Assembly (NCBI GenBank): GCA_030824495.1 | Contig: JAVBXP010000027.1 | Location: forward strand, 1-64,000 | Reading direction: 5' to 3' | Length of the DNA stretch: 64,000 nt | From: a bacterium | Lineage (GTDB): Bacteria > Pseudomonadota > Alphaproteobacteria > Caulobacterales > Caulobacteraceae | In this document: piece by piece, positions 19,763 through 28,493 of the stretch | Layout: each line of letters begins with the position of its first letter | Position numbering within the stretch: position 1 is the first letter of the stretch | Notes under the pieces: model-generated | Databases searched by the model: none | What the model was told of the DNA's origin: nothing | What the model saw: only the letters and a program-made list of their open reading frames with translations | Program-made: the position numbers and the translations under genes

Positions 19763-20424
19763 CGCTCCGCCGTGCGTTCCACCACGCGGGCGAGGAAGGC
19801 CACCAGCTCGGCGCCCATGTCTTCGGTGAAGCCGTGTTCGTCTTCCGAGCCGAAGGCCAGGAGGCCTTCGCGCGACGGCTCCCAGATCGCCATGCGGACC
19901 ATGGCCATGGAGCGGATGGATCCGGCGCGCTCGCCGAATAGGCCAAGCGCGGTGGGCTGGAAGCCCATCAGGGCCACGCGATCATGGCCGATGATCATGT
20001 CGATCTGACCCTCGACCAGTATCCGCCAGCCGGCCGGGGTGCGCTCAGGGCCTTCCAGGGCCACGACGCCGGCGGCAAGGCCGAAACGCTGCCGGGACAG
20101 TTCGTCCACGCGCCGCGCCAAGTCGGCGTGATTGCGGGACTCAAGCATATCGACCACCGCGCCGTGGGTCTGGGCCTGGGCCGAGAAATTGGCGCGCGCG
20201 GTGGCTTCGATATGCTTGCGGGCGCTGGATTCGCGGCGATGCGCCTCATGCACCCGCGCCAGCGCCGCGGGTCCGAAGTCGACGACATTGGCGGCGTCCG
20301 GTCGCAGGCCCAGCTCGGCCAGCAGGGACGGATCGTCGCGCAGGAAGTCAGGGTTGTCGGACAGGAAGCGGCGGACGCCGTCCGGGCCCAGGTGGTGTTC
20401 TTTCGCCTGCGCCCCGACGTCCAT
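19747..20424 (-). CDS. DUF484 family protein
   Basis: 225-aa soluble protein of the DUF484 family, which has a GAF-like fold. The N-terminal pattern VRRFLSDNPDFLRDDPSLLAEL, the helical MLESRNHADLARRVDELSR region and the C-terminal SIRSMAMVRMAIWEPSREGL block are typical. Function is unestablished; in many proteobacteria it is encoded directly before xerC, as here, with a 16-base overlap. The gap to the upstream transaldolase gene is only 19 bp, so tal-DUF484-xerC form one minus-strand operon. Confidence 0.87.
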   Translation of the reverse strand: MDVGAQAKEHHLGPDGVRRFLSDNPDFLRDDPSLLAELGLRPDAANVVDFGPAALARVHEAHRRESSARKHIEATARANFSAQAQTHGAVVDMLESRNHADLARRVDELSRQRFGLAAGVVALEGPERTPAGWRILVEGQIDMIIGHDRVALMGFQPTALGLFGERAGSIRSMAMVRMAIWEPSREGLLAFGSEDEHGFTEDMGAELVAFLARVVERTAERWPVL

Positions 20425-20443
20425 GCTCAGCCCCCGCTGTCTC

Positions 20444-21097
20444 TTACAGGATGGACTGACCCGTCTTGGCCCAGTCGCTCATGAACTGTTCAAGCCCCTT
20501 TTCGGTTAACGGGTGCTTGAAGAGGTCGGTGAAAACGGTGGGTGGGATGGTGGCGCAATCGGCCCCGGCCAGGGCCGCAGCCGTTACGTGGCTTGGGGTA
20601 CGGATCGACGCGGCGAGAATTTCGGTGTCGAAATCATAGTTATCGTAGATCGCGCGAATCTCGCTGATCAGGTCCATGCCGTCGGCGCCGTAATCGTCGA
20701 GGCGGCCGATGAAGGGCGAGATGTAGCTGGCGCCGGCCTTGGCCGCGAGCAGGGCCTGGGCGGCCGAGAAGCACAGGGTGACGTTGGTCTGGATGCCCTG
20801 GACCGCAAACTCGGCGGTGGCGATCAGGCCTTCGCGCGTCAGCGGCAGCTTCACCACGACGTTGGGGGCGACGCCGGCGAGCTTGGCGCCCTCGGCCAGC
20901 ATGCCGGCGACGTCGGTCGCAGCGACCTCGGCGCTCACGGGCCCCTCGACGAGGTCGCAAATCTCAGCGATGACCTCCAGCATGGGACGGCCGGACTTGG
21001 CGATCAGCGTGGGATTGGTGGTCACGCCGTCGACCAGGCCGGTAGCGACGAGCTCCTTGAGCAGGCCAACGTCGGTGGTGTCGAGAAAGAGCTGCAT
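20444..21097 (-). CDS. tal: Transaldolase (short, FSA/TalC type)
   Basis: 217-aa short transaldolase-family enzyme. It shows [33 protein letters not shown], the Schiff-base lysine in [42 protein letters not shown] and the [13 protein letters not shown] segment. Members are either transaldolases of the pentose phosphate pathway or fructose-6-phosphate aldolases; sequence alone does not separate them here, and the alphaproteobacterial group is usually annotated as transaldolase. It is the first gene of the tal-DUF484-xerC operon and is divergent from priA. Confidence 0.92.
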   Translation of the reverse strand: MQLFLDTTDVGLLKELVATGLVDGVTTNPTLIAKSGRPMLEVIAEICDLVEGPVSAEVAATDVAGMLAEGAKLAGVAPNVVVKLPLTREGLIATAEFAVQGIQTNVTLCFSAAQALLAAKAGASYISPFIGRLDDYGADGMDLISEIRAIYDNYDFDTEILAASIRTPSHVTAAALAGADCATIPPTVFTDLFKHPLTEKGLEQFMSDWAKTGQSIL

Positions 21098-21175
21098 GGG
21101 TGACCTTCTGGTGCGGATTATGCCGCGCTCTTTACCGGTTGCACGGCCGCCAAGCCAGCCTATCTGGGCCGGGCA

Positions 21176-23338
21176 ATGAGCCGCATCGCCTCCGTCCTGC
21201 TTCCCATGCCGCTGCCTGAGGCGTTCGACTACGCCGAGCCGGAGGGTATGGAGCTTCAGGTCGGCGACCAGGTGGCCGCGCCGCTGGGTCCGCGCTTGCT
21301 GCGCGGCGTGGTGGTGGCGCTGCGCGAGGGCGCGGGCGGCAACCGGCCGCTGAAGCCGCTGGAGAGCAAGCTCGATTCCCCACCGCTGCCGCCGGGCGCC
21401 ATCGAGTTCGTGCAGTGGGCGGCGCGCTATTCGGTCGACGCCCCAGGCCAGCCGCTGGCCATCGCCATTCGCGGCGCCCGGGCGCCCAAGGCCAAGCCCG
21501 AGAAGATCGTCGAGGTTACAGGCGTCCAGCCCGGCCGCGCGACGCCGGCGCGGTTGAAGGTGCTGGAGGCCGCCGCCGGACAGCCGTTGTCGCCCGCCGA
21601 TCTGGCCCGCGCCGCTGGCGTTTCGTCCGGCGTGATCAAGGGTTTGATCGACGAGGGCGCGCTAGCCCTGCGGCTCATCGAGGCCGACGCGCGCTTCGAT
21701 GCACCCGACCTGACCCGCAAGGGACATGAGCTGAACGCCAGTCAGGCCGCCGCCGCCGCCGCGCTGGTCTCGATGGTCGATGAGGGCGGCTTCAACGTCG
21801 CCCTGCTCGACGGCGTCACCGGCTCGGGCAAGACCGAGGTTTATCTGGAGGCGGTGGCCGCCGCCCTGGCGCGTGATCCTGACGCCCAGGTTCTGTTGAT
21901 GCTGCCGGAGATCGCCCTGACCCAGGCGGTGATCGCCCGGTTCGTCGAGCGGTTCGGGGTAAGGCCGGCCGAGTGGCATTCCGACATCGCCCCGCCGATG
22001 CGCCGCAAGGTCTGGGACGCGGTGGCGACCGGCGGCTGCCGGATCGTGATCGGCGCGCGTTCGGCGCTGTTCCTGCCGTTCATCAAGCTTGGCCTGATCG
22101 TGGTCGATGAGGAGCATGACGGCTCCTACAAACAGGACGAGGGCTTCATCTATCAGGCCCGCGACCTGTCGGTGGCGCGTGGCAAGATCGAGGGGGCGGC
22201 GGTAATCCTCGCCTCGGCGACGCCGTCGCTGGAGTCGCTGCGCAACGCCGAGACTGGCCGCTATCGCTGGCTGAAGCTGTCTTCGCGCCATGGCGTCGCG
22301 CGGCTGCCCGAGATCACCTTGATCGACCTGAAGGAGACGCCGCCCGAGACCGGCCGCTGGCTCTCGCCGCCGTTGGTCAAGGCGATGGTCGAGACCTTCG
22401 CCGCCGGTGAGCAGACCTTGTTGTTCCTGAACAGGCGAGGCTATGCGCCGCTGGTGCTGTGCAAGGCCTGCGGCGAGCGAATGACCTCGCCCGATACCGA
22501 CAGCTGGCTGGTCGAGCATCGCTACTCAAACCGGCTGGTCTGCCACCTGACTGGCTTCTCGATGCCCAAGCCCGACAAATGCCCGCACTGCGGGGCCAAG
22601 GACAGCTTGACCTCGATCGGCCCCGGCGTGGAACGTGTCGAGGAGGAGGCGCGGATGCTGTTTCCCGAGGCCCGGGTGGCGGTGTTCTCGTCGGACACGG
22701 TCTGGGACGCCAAGGAGGCCCGGCGGCTGGTCGATGCCATGGCCGATGGCGAGATCGACATCCTGGTCGCCACCCAGGCGGCGGCCAAGGGCCACAACTT
22801 CCCCAAGTTGACCCTGGTAGGCGTGGTCGACGCGGACCTTGGCCTACGCGGCGGGGACCTGCGCGCCTCGGAACGGACCTATCAACTTCTGGCCCAGGCG
22901 ACGGGACGGGCGGGACGCCGCGACCGGCCTGGGCGGGCGCTGCTGCAAACCTATGCGCCGGAACATGCGGTCATGCAGGCGCTGAAGGCCCAGGATCGCG
23001 ACGCTTTCATCGAGGCCGAAATGGCCGAGCGCGAGATCATGAAGCTGCCGCCGTTCGGCCGGTTGGGCGCCATCGTCGTGTCGGGCCCCGACGCCCAGGC
23101 GCTGGAGGCCTTCGTGCGGCTGATGGCGCAGGCCGCGCCTAACGCCGAGGGGGTGGAGGTCTACGGCCCCGCCGACGCGCCCCTGGCCCTGATCCGAGGG
23201 CGGCGGCGCAAGCGGTTCCTGATCCGCGCCGATAGGAACGTTGACCTGTCGGCCTATCTCGCCACCTGGCGCGCGCGGATCCGGCCCCCCGGCGCGATCC
23301 GCGTCTCGATCGACGTCGATCCGTACAGCTTCTTGTAG
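21176..23338 (+). CDS. priA: Primosomal replication protein N' (PriA helicase)
   Basis: 720-aa 3'-5' superfamily 2 helicase that restarts stalled replication forks. Visible are the N-terminal DNA-binding domain, Walker A in [16 protein letters not shown], the DEEH box in [24 protein letters not shown], and the C-terminal helicase motifs with QMxGRAGR-like [12 protein letters not shown]. The zinc region is unusual: of the eight cysteines of E. coli PriA, C429, C432, C456, C469 and C472 are kept with identical spacing, while S438, T441 and T459 replace three ligands of the second zinc site. The helicase core looks intact. Start ATG 21176 lies 78 bp from the divergent tal gene. Confidence 0.96.
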   Translation: MSRIASVLLPMPLPEAFDYAEPEGMELQVGDQVAAPLGPRLLRGVVVALREGAGGNRPLKPLESKLDSPPLPPGAIEFVQWAARYSVDAPGQPLAIAIRGARAPKAKPEKIVEVTGVQPGRATPARLKVLEAAAGQPLSPADLARAAGVSSGVIKGLIDEGALALRLIEADARFDAPDLTRKGHELNASQAAAAAALVSMVDEGGFNVALLDGVTGSGKTEVYLEAVAAALARDPDAQVLLMLPEIALTQAVIARFVERFGVRPAEWHSDIAPPMRRKVWDAVATGGCRIVIGARSALFLPFIKLGLIVVDEEHDGSYKQDEGFIYQARDLSVARGKIEGAAVILASATPSLESLRNAETGRYRWLKLSSRHGVARLPEITLIDLKETPPETGRWLSPPLVKAMVETFAAGEQTLLFLNRRGYAPLVLCKACGERMTSPDTDSWLVEHRYSNRLVCHLTGFSMPKPDKCPHCGAKDSLTSIGPGVERVEEEARMLFPEARVAVFSSDTVWDAKEARRLVDAMADGEIDILVATQAAAKGHNFPKLTLVGVVDADLGLRGGDLRASERTYQLLAQATGRAGRRDRPGRALLQTYAPEHAVMQALKAQDRDAFIEAEMAEREIMKLPPFGRLGAIVVSGPDAQALEAFVRLMAQAAPNAEGVEVYGPADAPLALIRGRRRKRFLIRADRNVDLSAYLATWRARIRPPGAIRVSIDVDPYSFL

Positions 23339-23367
23339 TCCACCGACGCGTACAGCCCCCAAACTCG

Positions 23368-23474
23368 TCATCCTCCGGTCAGCCGAAGGCTGATCCGGGG
23401 GACCCAAGCGGCCTAGCAGGTTCTGCAACTCAGCTTGGGTCCCCCGGATCGTCTTGCAGACGACCGGAGGATGA
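23368..23474. repeat. Nested inverted repeat between convergent genes
   Basis: Outer arms TCATCCTCCGGTC (23368-23380) and 23462-23474 are perfect 13-bp complements. Inner arms 23392-23408 (GATCCGGGGGACCCAAG) and 23434-23450 are a perfect 17-bp pair. The element lies between the priA stop and the convergent exporter stop and may act as a bidirectional terminator or be a dispersed palindromic repeat. Confidence 0.8.
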
Positions 23475-23487
23475 AGAGTGGAAGTGG

Positions 23488-25134
23488 CTACTCCGCAGCC
23501 TCCGCCGCGGCCTCAGGCGGCGGCCCGGTCTCGCGTTCGCGCAGGGGCGCGCCGGGGACCATCAGCATCAGGATGAAGCCCAGCACCAGCACGACGAGGC
23601 TGAAGATCATGCCGTGGACGATGGCGACCGAGAAGCTCTCGCGGATCGTGCGTTCCATCGCCACGGCGACCGGATCGGCGGCGCGGGCGGCGGCCAGTTC
23701 CGGATGCAGGGTCTTGTCGAGAGCCATCTTCTGCAGGTCGCCAAGATCCAGCTTGCGGACCTGGGCGGTGGGGTTTTCGGTGGCGTGGCGGTCGAGTTCG
23801 CTGGCGAGGCCCGCGGTCAGCAGAGCGCCAAACAGCGCCACGCCCATGGTCGAACCGATCTGGCGGACGAACTGGCTGGACGAGGTCGCCACCCCTAGCC
23901 GGTGGAACGGCACGGCGTTCTGGACCGCCAGGCTGAAGAGGCTCTGTCCCGGACCAAGCCCGATCCCGAAGATCAGCAGCCGCCAGGCGAGGTCGGCGGT
24001 CGAGGTGTCTGGACCGATGAAGCAGAGCAGGGCCGCGCCGATCAGCAGCATGGCGCCGCCGCCGATCATGAACGGCTTGAAGTGACCGGTCTTGGTGACC
24101 AGCTGGCCGCCGATGGTCGAGGAGAAGACGAAGCCGCCCATCAGGGCCAGCATGGTCAGGCCGCTCTTCGTCGCCGGATAGCCGAGGCCGACCTGCATAT
24201 AGAGCGGCAGGAAGCTCGAGACCCCCATGAAGGCCATCGAATAGACGAAGGCCGCGCCGTTGGCGGTGACGAAGGTGCGGTTGGAGAACAGCTCCAGCGG
24301 CAGGATCGGCTCGCGAACCTTGGTCTCTATATAGATGAATGCGATCAGCGCCGCCGCCGACCAGGCCAGCATGCCGAGGATCAGCGGCGAACTCCACGGA
24401 TGCTCGCGCCCGCCCCAGGTGATGGCCAGCAGCAGCGGCACGAAGGCGGCGATGATCAGCGCCGCGCCGATCCAGTCGATGCCGCCGCCGCCGCGTCGCG
24501 GCAGGGTGGGCATCTTCCAGAGGATCATCGCGATGGCGGCGGCCGCGAACGGCACGTTGAAGAAGAACACCCAGCGCCAGCCGGCGATCAGGTGGCCGGC
24601 GATGGTCACGGTGCCATGGTCGGTGAAGAAGCCGCCGACTACCGGACCGAAGATGCTGGAGATCCCGAACACCGAGCCGAACAGCCCCGAGAACTTGGCC
24701 CGCTCGCGGGGCGCGAACAGGTCGGCGAGGATGGCGAATGCCGTGGTGAACAGCGCCCCGCCGCCCATGCCCTGGATGGCGCGGAAGGTGATCAGCTGGG
24801 TCATGCCCCCGCCGATCAGCGGCAGGTCGCCGAACTCTCCCGAGAGACCGGCGAGCCATGAGCCGGTCAGGAACAGGCCGATGCCGGTCAGTAGAATGGG
24901 TTTGCGGCCGTAAAGGTCGCCGAGCTTGCCCCAGATCGGCACCATGACCGTCGAGGCGAGCAGATAGGCGGTGGTGGCCCAGGCGTAGAGATGCAGGCCA
25001 GAAAGGTCGCCCACGATGCGGGGCATGGCGGTGGCGATGACCGTCTGGCTCATGGCGGCCAGCAGGAAGACGATCATCACGGAGATGAGCGTCAGCCGAC
25101 GCTCCTCGTCACTATGGACGTGCGGCTGGTTCAA
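23488..25134 (-). CDS. DHA2 family multidrug MFS transporter
   Basis: 548-aa integral membrane protein with about fourteen hydrophobic spans. It has the MFS motif A variant GKLGDLYGRKP after span 2, the DHA2 motif near the N-terminus (SQTVIATAMPRIVGDL) and the GPVVGGFF motif C region. These place it in the EmrB/QacA group of proton-driven drug exporters. The C-terminal tail is Pro/Glu/Ala rich and cytoplasmic. No periplasmic adaptor or outer-membrane partner is adjacent, so it probably works alone. Substrate is unknown. It is downstream of terC on the same strand, but a strong hairpin separates them. Confidence 0.88.
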   Translation of the reverse strand: MNQPHVHSDEERRLTLISVMIVFLLAAMSQTVIATAMPRIVGDLSGLHLYAWATTAYLLASTVMVPIWGKLGDLYGRKPILLTGIGLFLTGSWLAGLSGEFGDLPLIGGGMTQLITFRAIQGMGGGALFTTAFAILADLFAPRERAKFSGLFGSVFGISSIFGPVVGGFFTDHGTVTIAGHLIAGWRWVFFFNVPFAAAAIAMILWKMPTLPRRGGGGIDWIGAALIIAAFVPLLLAITWGGREHPWSSPLILGMLAWSAAALIAFIYIETKVREPILPLELFSNRTFVTANGAAFVYSMAFMGVSSFLPLYMQVGLGYPATKSGLTMLALMGGFVFSSTIGGQLVTKTGHFKPFMIGGGAMLLIGAALLCFIGPDTSTADLAWRLLIFGIGLGPGQSLFSLAVQNAVPFHRLGVATSSSQFVRQIGSTMGVALFGALLTAGLASELDRHATENPTAQVRKLDLGDLQKMALDKTLHPELAAARAADPVAVAMERTIRESFSVAIVHGMIFSLVVLVLGFILMLMVPGAPLRERETGPPPEAAAEAAE

Positions 25135-25199
25135 ATGGCGCTTCCGTAGCGGCCGGAATGGGCCGCCCCTAAATTTATCGTTCTAAATCAAGTCTCGAA

Positions 25200-25250
25200 G
25201 ATCTGACGGGGACGGGCGGAAAAATGATCGCCCGCCCCCAGGATCAGATC
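25200..25250 (-). terminator. Large hairpin after terC
   Basis: Outer stem GATCTGA (25200-25206)/TCAGATC (25244-25250) encloses an 11-bp stem 25208-25218/25229-25239 with one G-T pair. It starts directly beyond the terC stop and should end that transcript; a TTTTT run is in the loop rather than after the stem. Confidence 0.6.
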
Positions 25251-25251
25251 C

Positions 25252-26061
25252 TTAGTGCAGCTTATCAGAGGTTTGCTTGGCGAGGTCGCGTTTCTTGGCG
25301 GCCGCGCGACTGGCCATGTTCAAGCCCTCCACCAGGCCCGAGAAGGCCATGGCCGCGTAGATGTAGCCCTTCGGCACATGCACGCCGAAGCCGTCGGCGA
25401 TCAGGGTGGCGCCGATCATCAGCAGGAAGCCCAGGGCCAGCATCACGACGGTTGGGTTGTCGTTGATGAAATTGGCCAGCGGGTCGGCCGCGACCATCAT
25501 CACGCCGACCGCGAACACCACGGCGATGATCATGACAGGCAGGTGGTCGGTCATGCCGACGGCGGTCAGGATCGAGTCGATCGAGAACACCAGGTCGAGC
25601 AGCAGGATTTGGATGATCGCCGCGCCGAAGTTCATGGCGATCGGCGATTGCTTGTCGAGGCTGCTTTCGGAGTCCTGGGGATCGACGCTGTGGTGGATCT
25701 CGGTGGTCGCCTTCCAGATCAGGAACAGGCCGCCGGCGATCAGGATCAGGTCACGCCAGGAGAAGGCCAGTTCCCAGGCCGGTTCGCCATGCTCGTTCAA
25801 GGCGCCGTGCCAAGGCAGTTCGAAGACCGGCGCGGTCAGGCCGACGATGAAGGCCAGGGTCGAAAGCAGGACGAGGCGCATGATCAGCGCCAGGCTGATG
25901 CCGATGCGGCGCGCCTTCTGGCGTTGGTGCTCGGGCAGCTTGTTCGACAGGATCGAAATGAAGACGAGGTTGTCGATCCCGAGGACCACTTCCATGACGA
26001 TCAGCGTGATCAGCGCGGCCCATACGGCCGGATCCGCTGCAAGGGTCATAAGGGCTTCCAT
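25252..26061 (-). CDS. TerC family integral membrane protein
   Basis: 269-aa membrane protein with seven to eight spans. The two acidic intramembrane motifs of the family are present: [16 protein letters not shown] near residue 22 and [17 protein letters not shown] near residue 155. TerC proteins are linked to tellurite resistance and, in recent work on Alx/YkoY-type members, to manganese export and metal loading of secreted enzymes. No ter gene cluster is adjacent, so a metal-homeostasis role is more likely than tellurite resistance; this is inference. AGAGGA upstream of ATG 26061 supports the start. Confidence 0.88.
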   Translation of the reverse strand: MEALMTLAADPAVWAALITLIVMEVVLGIDNLVFISILSNKLPEHQRQKARRIGISLALIMRLVLLSTLAFIVGLTAPVFELPWHGALNEHGEPAWELAFSWRDLILIAGGLFLIWKATTEIHHSVDPQDSESSLDKQSPIAMNFGAAIIQILLLDLVFSIDSILTAVGMTDHLPVMIIAVVFAVGVMMVAADPLANFINDNPTVVMLALGFLLMIGATLIADGFGVHVPKGYIYAAMAFSGLVEGLNMASRAAAKKRDLAKQTSDKLH

Positions 26062-26133
26062 CGGGGTCCTCTCATTTTTGTTGGGACGACTTTTCTAGCG
26101 TATCTCTCGCTCACCGATAGTGGCCGATCGCGC

Positions 26134-26754
26134 TTAGACCCTATGTTCGTTGGCGTTTTTGTTGCTCTCGGGGGACTTGAAACGCAGCGTTTTGATCATA
26201 TGGACGAAGCTGGTTTTGAGGCGATCGAGCGCCTCCGGCTCGTCCGACTGCCCGGCCCACACCACGCCATAGTTGAGCGCCCCGTTGATCATGACGGCGA
26301 GCGCCAGCGGATCGCCCTCTAGGTCTCCCTCGGCGACGGCGGCTTCGGCCCCCTGGATCAGCAGTCCGAACCCGTGACGGGTGTCCATCTCGTTCCAGGC
26401 CGCCCAGCCCAGCACGCTGGGTGCGTCGAGGATCAATATACGGCGGACCTCGGGCCGGATCATGAAGTTCAGGAATGACAGGCAGCCGGCGACCAGCCCC
26501 TCGAAAGCGTTCGGCGCGGCGTCGGCGTCGGCTTCAATGACCTGTTCAGCCTCGGCGTGCAGGCTTTCGCAAACGGCTGCGAACAGCGCCTGCTTGTCTG
26601 TGAAGTGGTGATAGAGCGCCCCGCGCGTCACGCCCGTGGCCGCCAATATGGCCTCGGTGCTGGTGGCCGCGAACCCCTCGGTCGCGAACAGATTGCGGGC
26701 CGCCGCCAGTAGCGCGGTCCGCGTGGCCAGCGCCCGTTCGGCCTTGACGCCCAT
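26134..26754 (-). CDS. TetR family transcriptional regulator
   Basis: 206-aa repressor. The helix-turn-helix is at about 12-58 (TEGFAATSTEAILAATGVTR, then GALYHHFTDKQALFAAV). The C-terminal ligand domain ends DRLKTSFVHMIKTLRF. GGAG 6 bases before ATG 26754 fixes the start; the in-frame ATGs at 26766 and 26814 would lie near or beyond the operator. A perfect 17-bp palindrome sits 17 bp upstream. It is divergent from a VOC-domain gene, its probable target besides itself. Confidence 0.87.
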   Translation of the reverse strand: MGVKAERALATRTALLAAARNLFATEGFAATSTEAILAATGVTRGALYHHFTDKQALFAAVCESLHAEAEQVIEADADAAPNAFEGLVAGCLSFLNFMIRPEVRRILILDAPSVLGWAAWNEMDTRHGFGLLIQGAEAAVAEGDLEGDPLALAVMINGALNYGVVWAGQSDEPEALDRLKTSFVHMIKTLRFKSPESNKNANEHRV

Positions 26755-26771
26755 CGTGTTCTCCATTTGAC

Positions 26772-26788
26772 ATACAGACAGTCTGTAT
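26772..26788. promoter_or_regulatory. Palindromic TetR-type operator
   Basis: ATACAGAC-A-GTCTGTAT is a perfect 8-bp inverted repeat around one central base. It lies between the divergent TetR and VOC genes, in both promoters, and has the form expected of an operator for a TetR dimer. Confidence 0.75.
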
Positions 26789-26825
26789 TTTAATGGCGAA
26801 GAAAATCCGATCAAGGGAAAACGCC

Positions 26826-27242
26826 ATGAGGTTCCTCGACCGCTACCCGATCATCGTGACGCCAAAGCTGAAGGCGTGCCGCGCCTTCTGGGTCTCGCAC
26901 CTCGGCTTCGAAGTGGTCTTCGAAGCCGACTGGTTCGTTCTGCTGCAGGCCGATGGCGCGAGCTTGGCCTTCATGAGCCCAGATCACCCTTCCGCGCCGC
27001 CCGGACCCGAGCCGTTTTCCGGCAAAGGCATGTGCTTCGAATTACAGGTCGAGGACGCCGCCGCCGTTTTCGACGCCTGCGCGGCGGCCGGGCTCAAGGC
27101 CGACTACCCGCTGACCCGCGAGGCGTTCGGCCAACTGAGGTTCGGGTTTTTCGATCCGTCCGGGCTTTGGGTCGATATTGTCGAGCAAGTCGATCCGGCG
27201 GCCGGATTTTGGGATCGGTATATGAGCGCAGCCGAGGGGTAG
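26826..27242 (+). CDS. VOC (glyoxalase/bleomycin resistance) family protein
   Basis: 138-aa single-module vicinal-oxygen-chelate protein. The pattern YPIIVTPKLKACRAFWVSHL, GFEVVFEADWFVLLQ, LAFMSPDHP and FGFFDPSGLWVDIVEQVD is typical of the glyoxalase/fosfomycin/bleomycin resistance superfamily, with the C-terminal Glu/Asp position of the fold present. No specific activity can be assigned. ATG 26826 has AGGGA 8 bases upstream; ATG 26793 is also in frame. It is divergent from and probably controlled by the TetR regulator through the shared palindrome. Confidence 0.83.
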   Translation: MRFLDRYPIIVTPKLKACRAFWVSHLGFEVVFEADWFVLLQADGASLAFMSPDHPSAPPGPEPFSGKGMCFELQVEDAAAVFDACAAAGLKADYPLTREAFGQLRFGFFDPSGLWVDIVEQVDPAAGFWDRYMSAAEG

Positions 27243-27740
27243 GGCGGGCCGCCGCAAAACGAATCGGTCGGCTAAACGGACGCTTCGCGCCCCAGCGGCG
27301 CCTGTTCTGGCGGCTGATCACGCCTCTGATGCCTTAAACGTGACCGTGCCAGCTTGAGACTCCTCTTCTTGGGGGCTCATGGCTTAGTCAGGATTTGAAA
27401 CATTCCGTAACACGCCGCTGGTCTGTCGACCCAAGATAAGACGGCCGGACATCGCTCCCGGGCGGCGGAGGGCATAAGTATCAATGAGTCTTCATGCTGA
27501 ATTTTTTCAGCTTAATAACCCGGTCAATGCGTATGCATCGTGGTTAGCTTCCACAACCAGCGATTTTTCGTGAGGTTATCGCGTTTTTTCAGAAGTAAAC
27601 GGTCGGCCACGAGCTCGCATCAAGCTGTGGATAGCCTGGGGACAGTCGCGGCGACCTTCCGACGCACGGGCGTAAAGAGTCTTTTCATCCGTCTGGGGGA
27701 TGGTTAGTCCTTAGCGCGTTGCGTGGGGAGTTCCTTTAAC
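27243..27740. other. Long, locally AT-rich intergenic region before the CHAP gene
   Basis: About 500 bases without a credible gene. The part 27480-27600 is clearly richer in A+T than its surroundings and contains a perfect hairpin GCTGAA-TTTT-TTCAGC (27496-27511). Three GANTC sites (27358, 27486, 27677), the CcrM methylation target in Caulobacter relatives, lie here. It probably holds the CHAP gene promoter and leader; a small RNA is possible but unproven. Confidence 0.45.
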
Positions 27741-28424
27741 ATGCTGAAACGACCGAGGGCCCTATTGGGATCCCTGGCCGCCGCGGCGGTTATGGCTTTT
27801 GCTCCGTTGTCGGGCGCTGTCGCCGACACCTATTGGCAATGCGTCCCGTTCGCCCGCCTGATTTCCGGCGTTCAGATCTATGGCGACGCCTGGACCTGGT
27901 GGCGCCAAGCCGTCGGCAAGTACGACACCGGTGTTTCCCCCAAGGCCGGCGCGGTCCTGGTCTTCAAGCCCTCCGGCAAGATGCGCCTCGGCCACGTAGC
28001 CGTGGTCAGCCAGGTGCTGACTGAGCGCGTCATTCAGATCACCCACGCCAACTGGTCGCGCATCGGCGGGACCCGTGGCCAGATCGAAAAAGACGTCACC
28101 GTCATCGACGTATCGCCCGGCGGCGACTGGTCCCAGGTCAAGGTCTGGTACGATCCGGTGCGCGATCTCGGTTCGTCCACCTATCCGACCCACGGCTTCA
28201 TCTATCAGGACGCCAACGCGGTCCGTATGGCCAGCTCGGGCTTCAACACCGCCCAGAACGCCGCCCTTGCGGTCGCCCAGGGCGCGGCCAGCCAGGTCGC
28301 TTCGGTCGTACGTCCGGGCGCGGGTCCGCTCCACATGCTGGGTCAGGCCGCCGACTCCACCGATCGGATCGCCGCCCTCATCCAGGCCGCGACGCAGTCT
28401 CAGTCGTCCTCCAGCTCGAACTGA
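27741..28424 (+). CDS. Exported CHAP-domain peptidoglycan amidase/peptidase
   Basis: 227-aa protein with a signal peptide cleaved near residue 28 (LSGAVA-DT). The CHAP domain follows directly: catalytic C34 in YWQCVPFARLISG, H85 in RLGHVAVVS and N104 in THANWS form the expected Cys-His-Asn set. A C-terminal extension (about 150-227) rich in Ala, Gln and Ser has no fold I recognise. It would act in the periplasm on peptide cross-links or N-acetylmuramyl-alanine bonds during wall remodelling. ATG 27741 is chosen over GTG 27723 because the signal peptide then starts correctly (MLKRPRALLGS). It is preceded by an unusually long leader. Confidence 0.85.
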   Translation: MLKRPRALLGSLAAAAVMAFAPLSGAVADTYWQCVPFARLISGVQIYGDAWTWWRQAVGKYDTGVSPKAGAVLVFKPSGKMRLGHVAVVSQVLTERVIQITHANWSRIGGTRGQIEKDVTVIDVSPGGDWSQVKVWYDPVRDLGSSTYPTHGFIYQDANAVRMASSGFNTAQNAALAVAQGAASQVASVVRPGAGPLHMLGQAADSTDRIAALIQAATQSQSSSSSN

Positions 28425-28493
28425 TCAAGCAGCCGGCGTTGACGCTCGGCTGTTCGCGACGCACATGAGGGCTCGCCGCTCGCGGAGAGACTG

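Noticed and set aside
27626..27634. TGTGGATAG resembling a DnaA box
   Set aside because: Single eight-of-nine match without clustered boxes or replication genes; not evidence of an origin.
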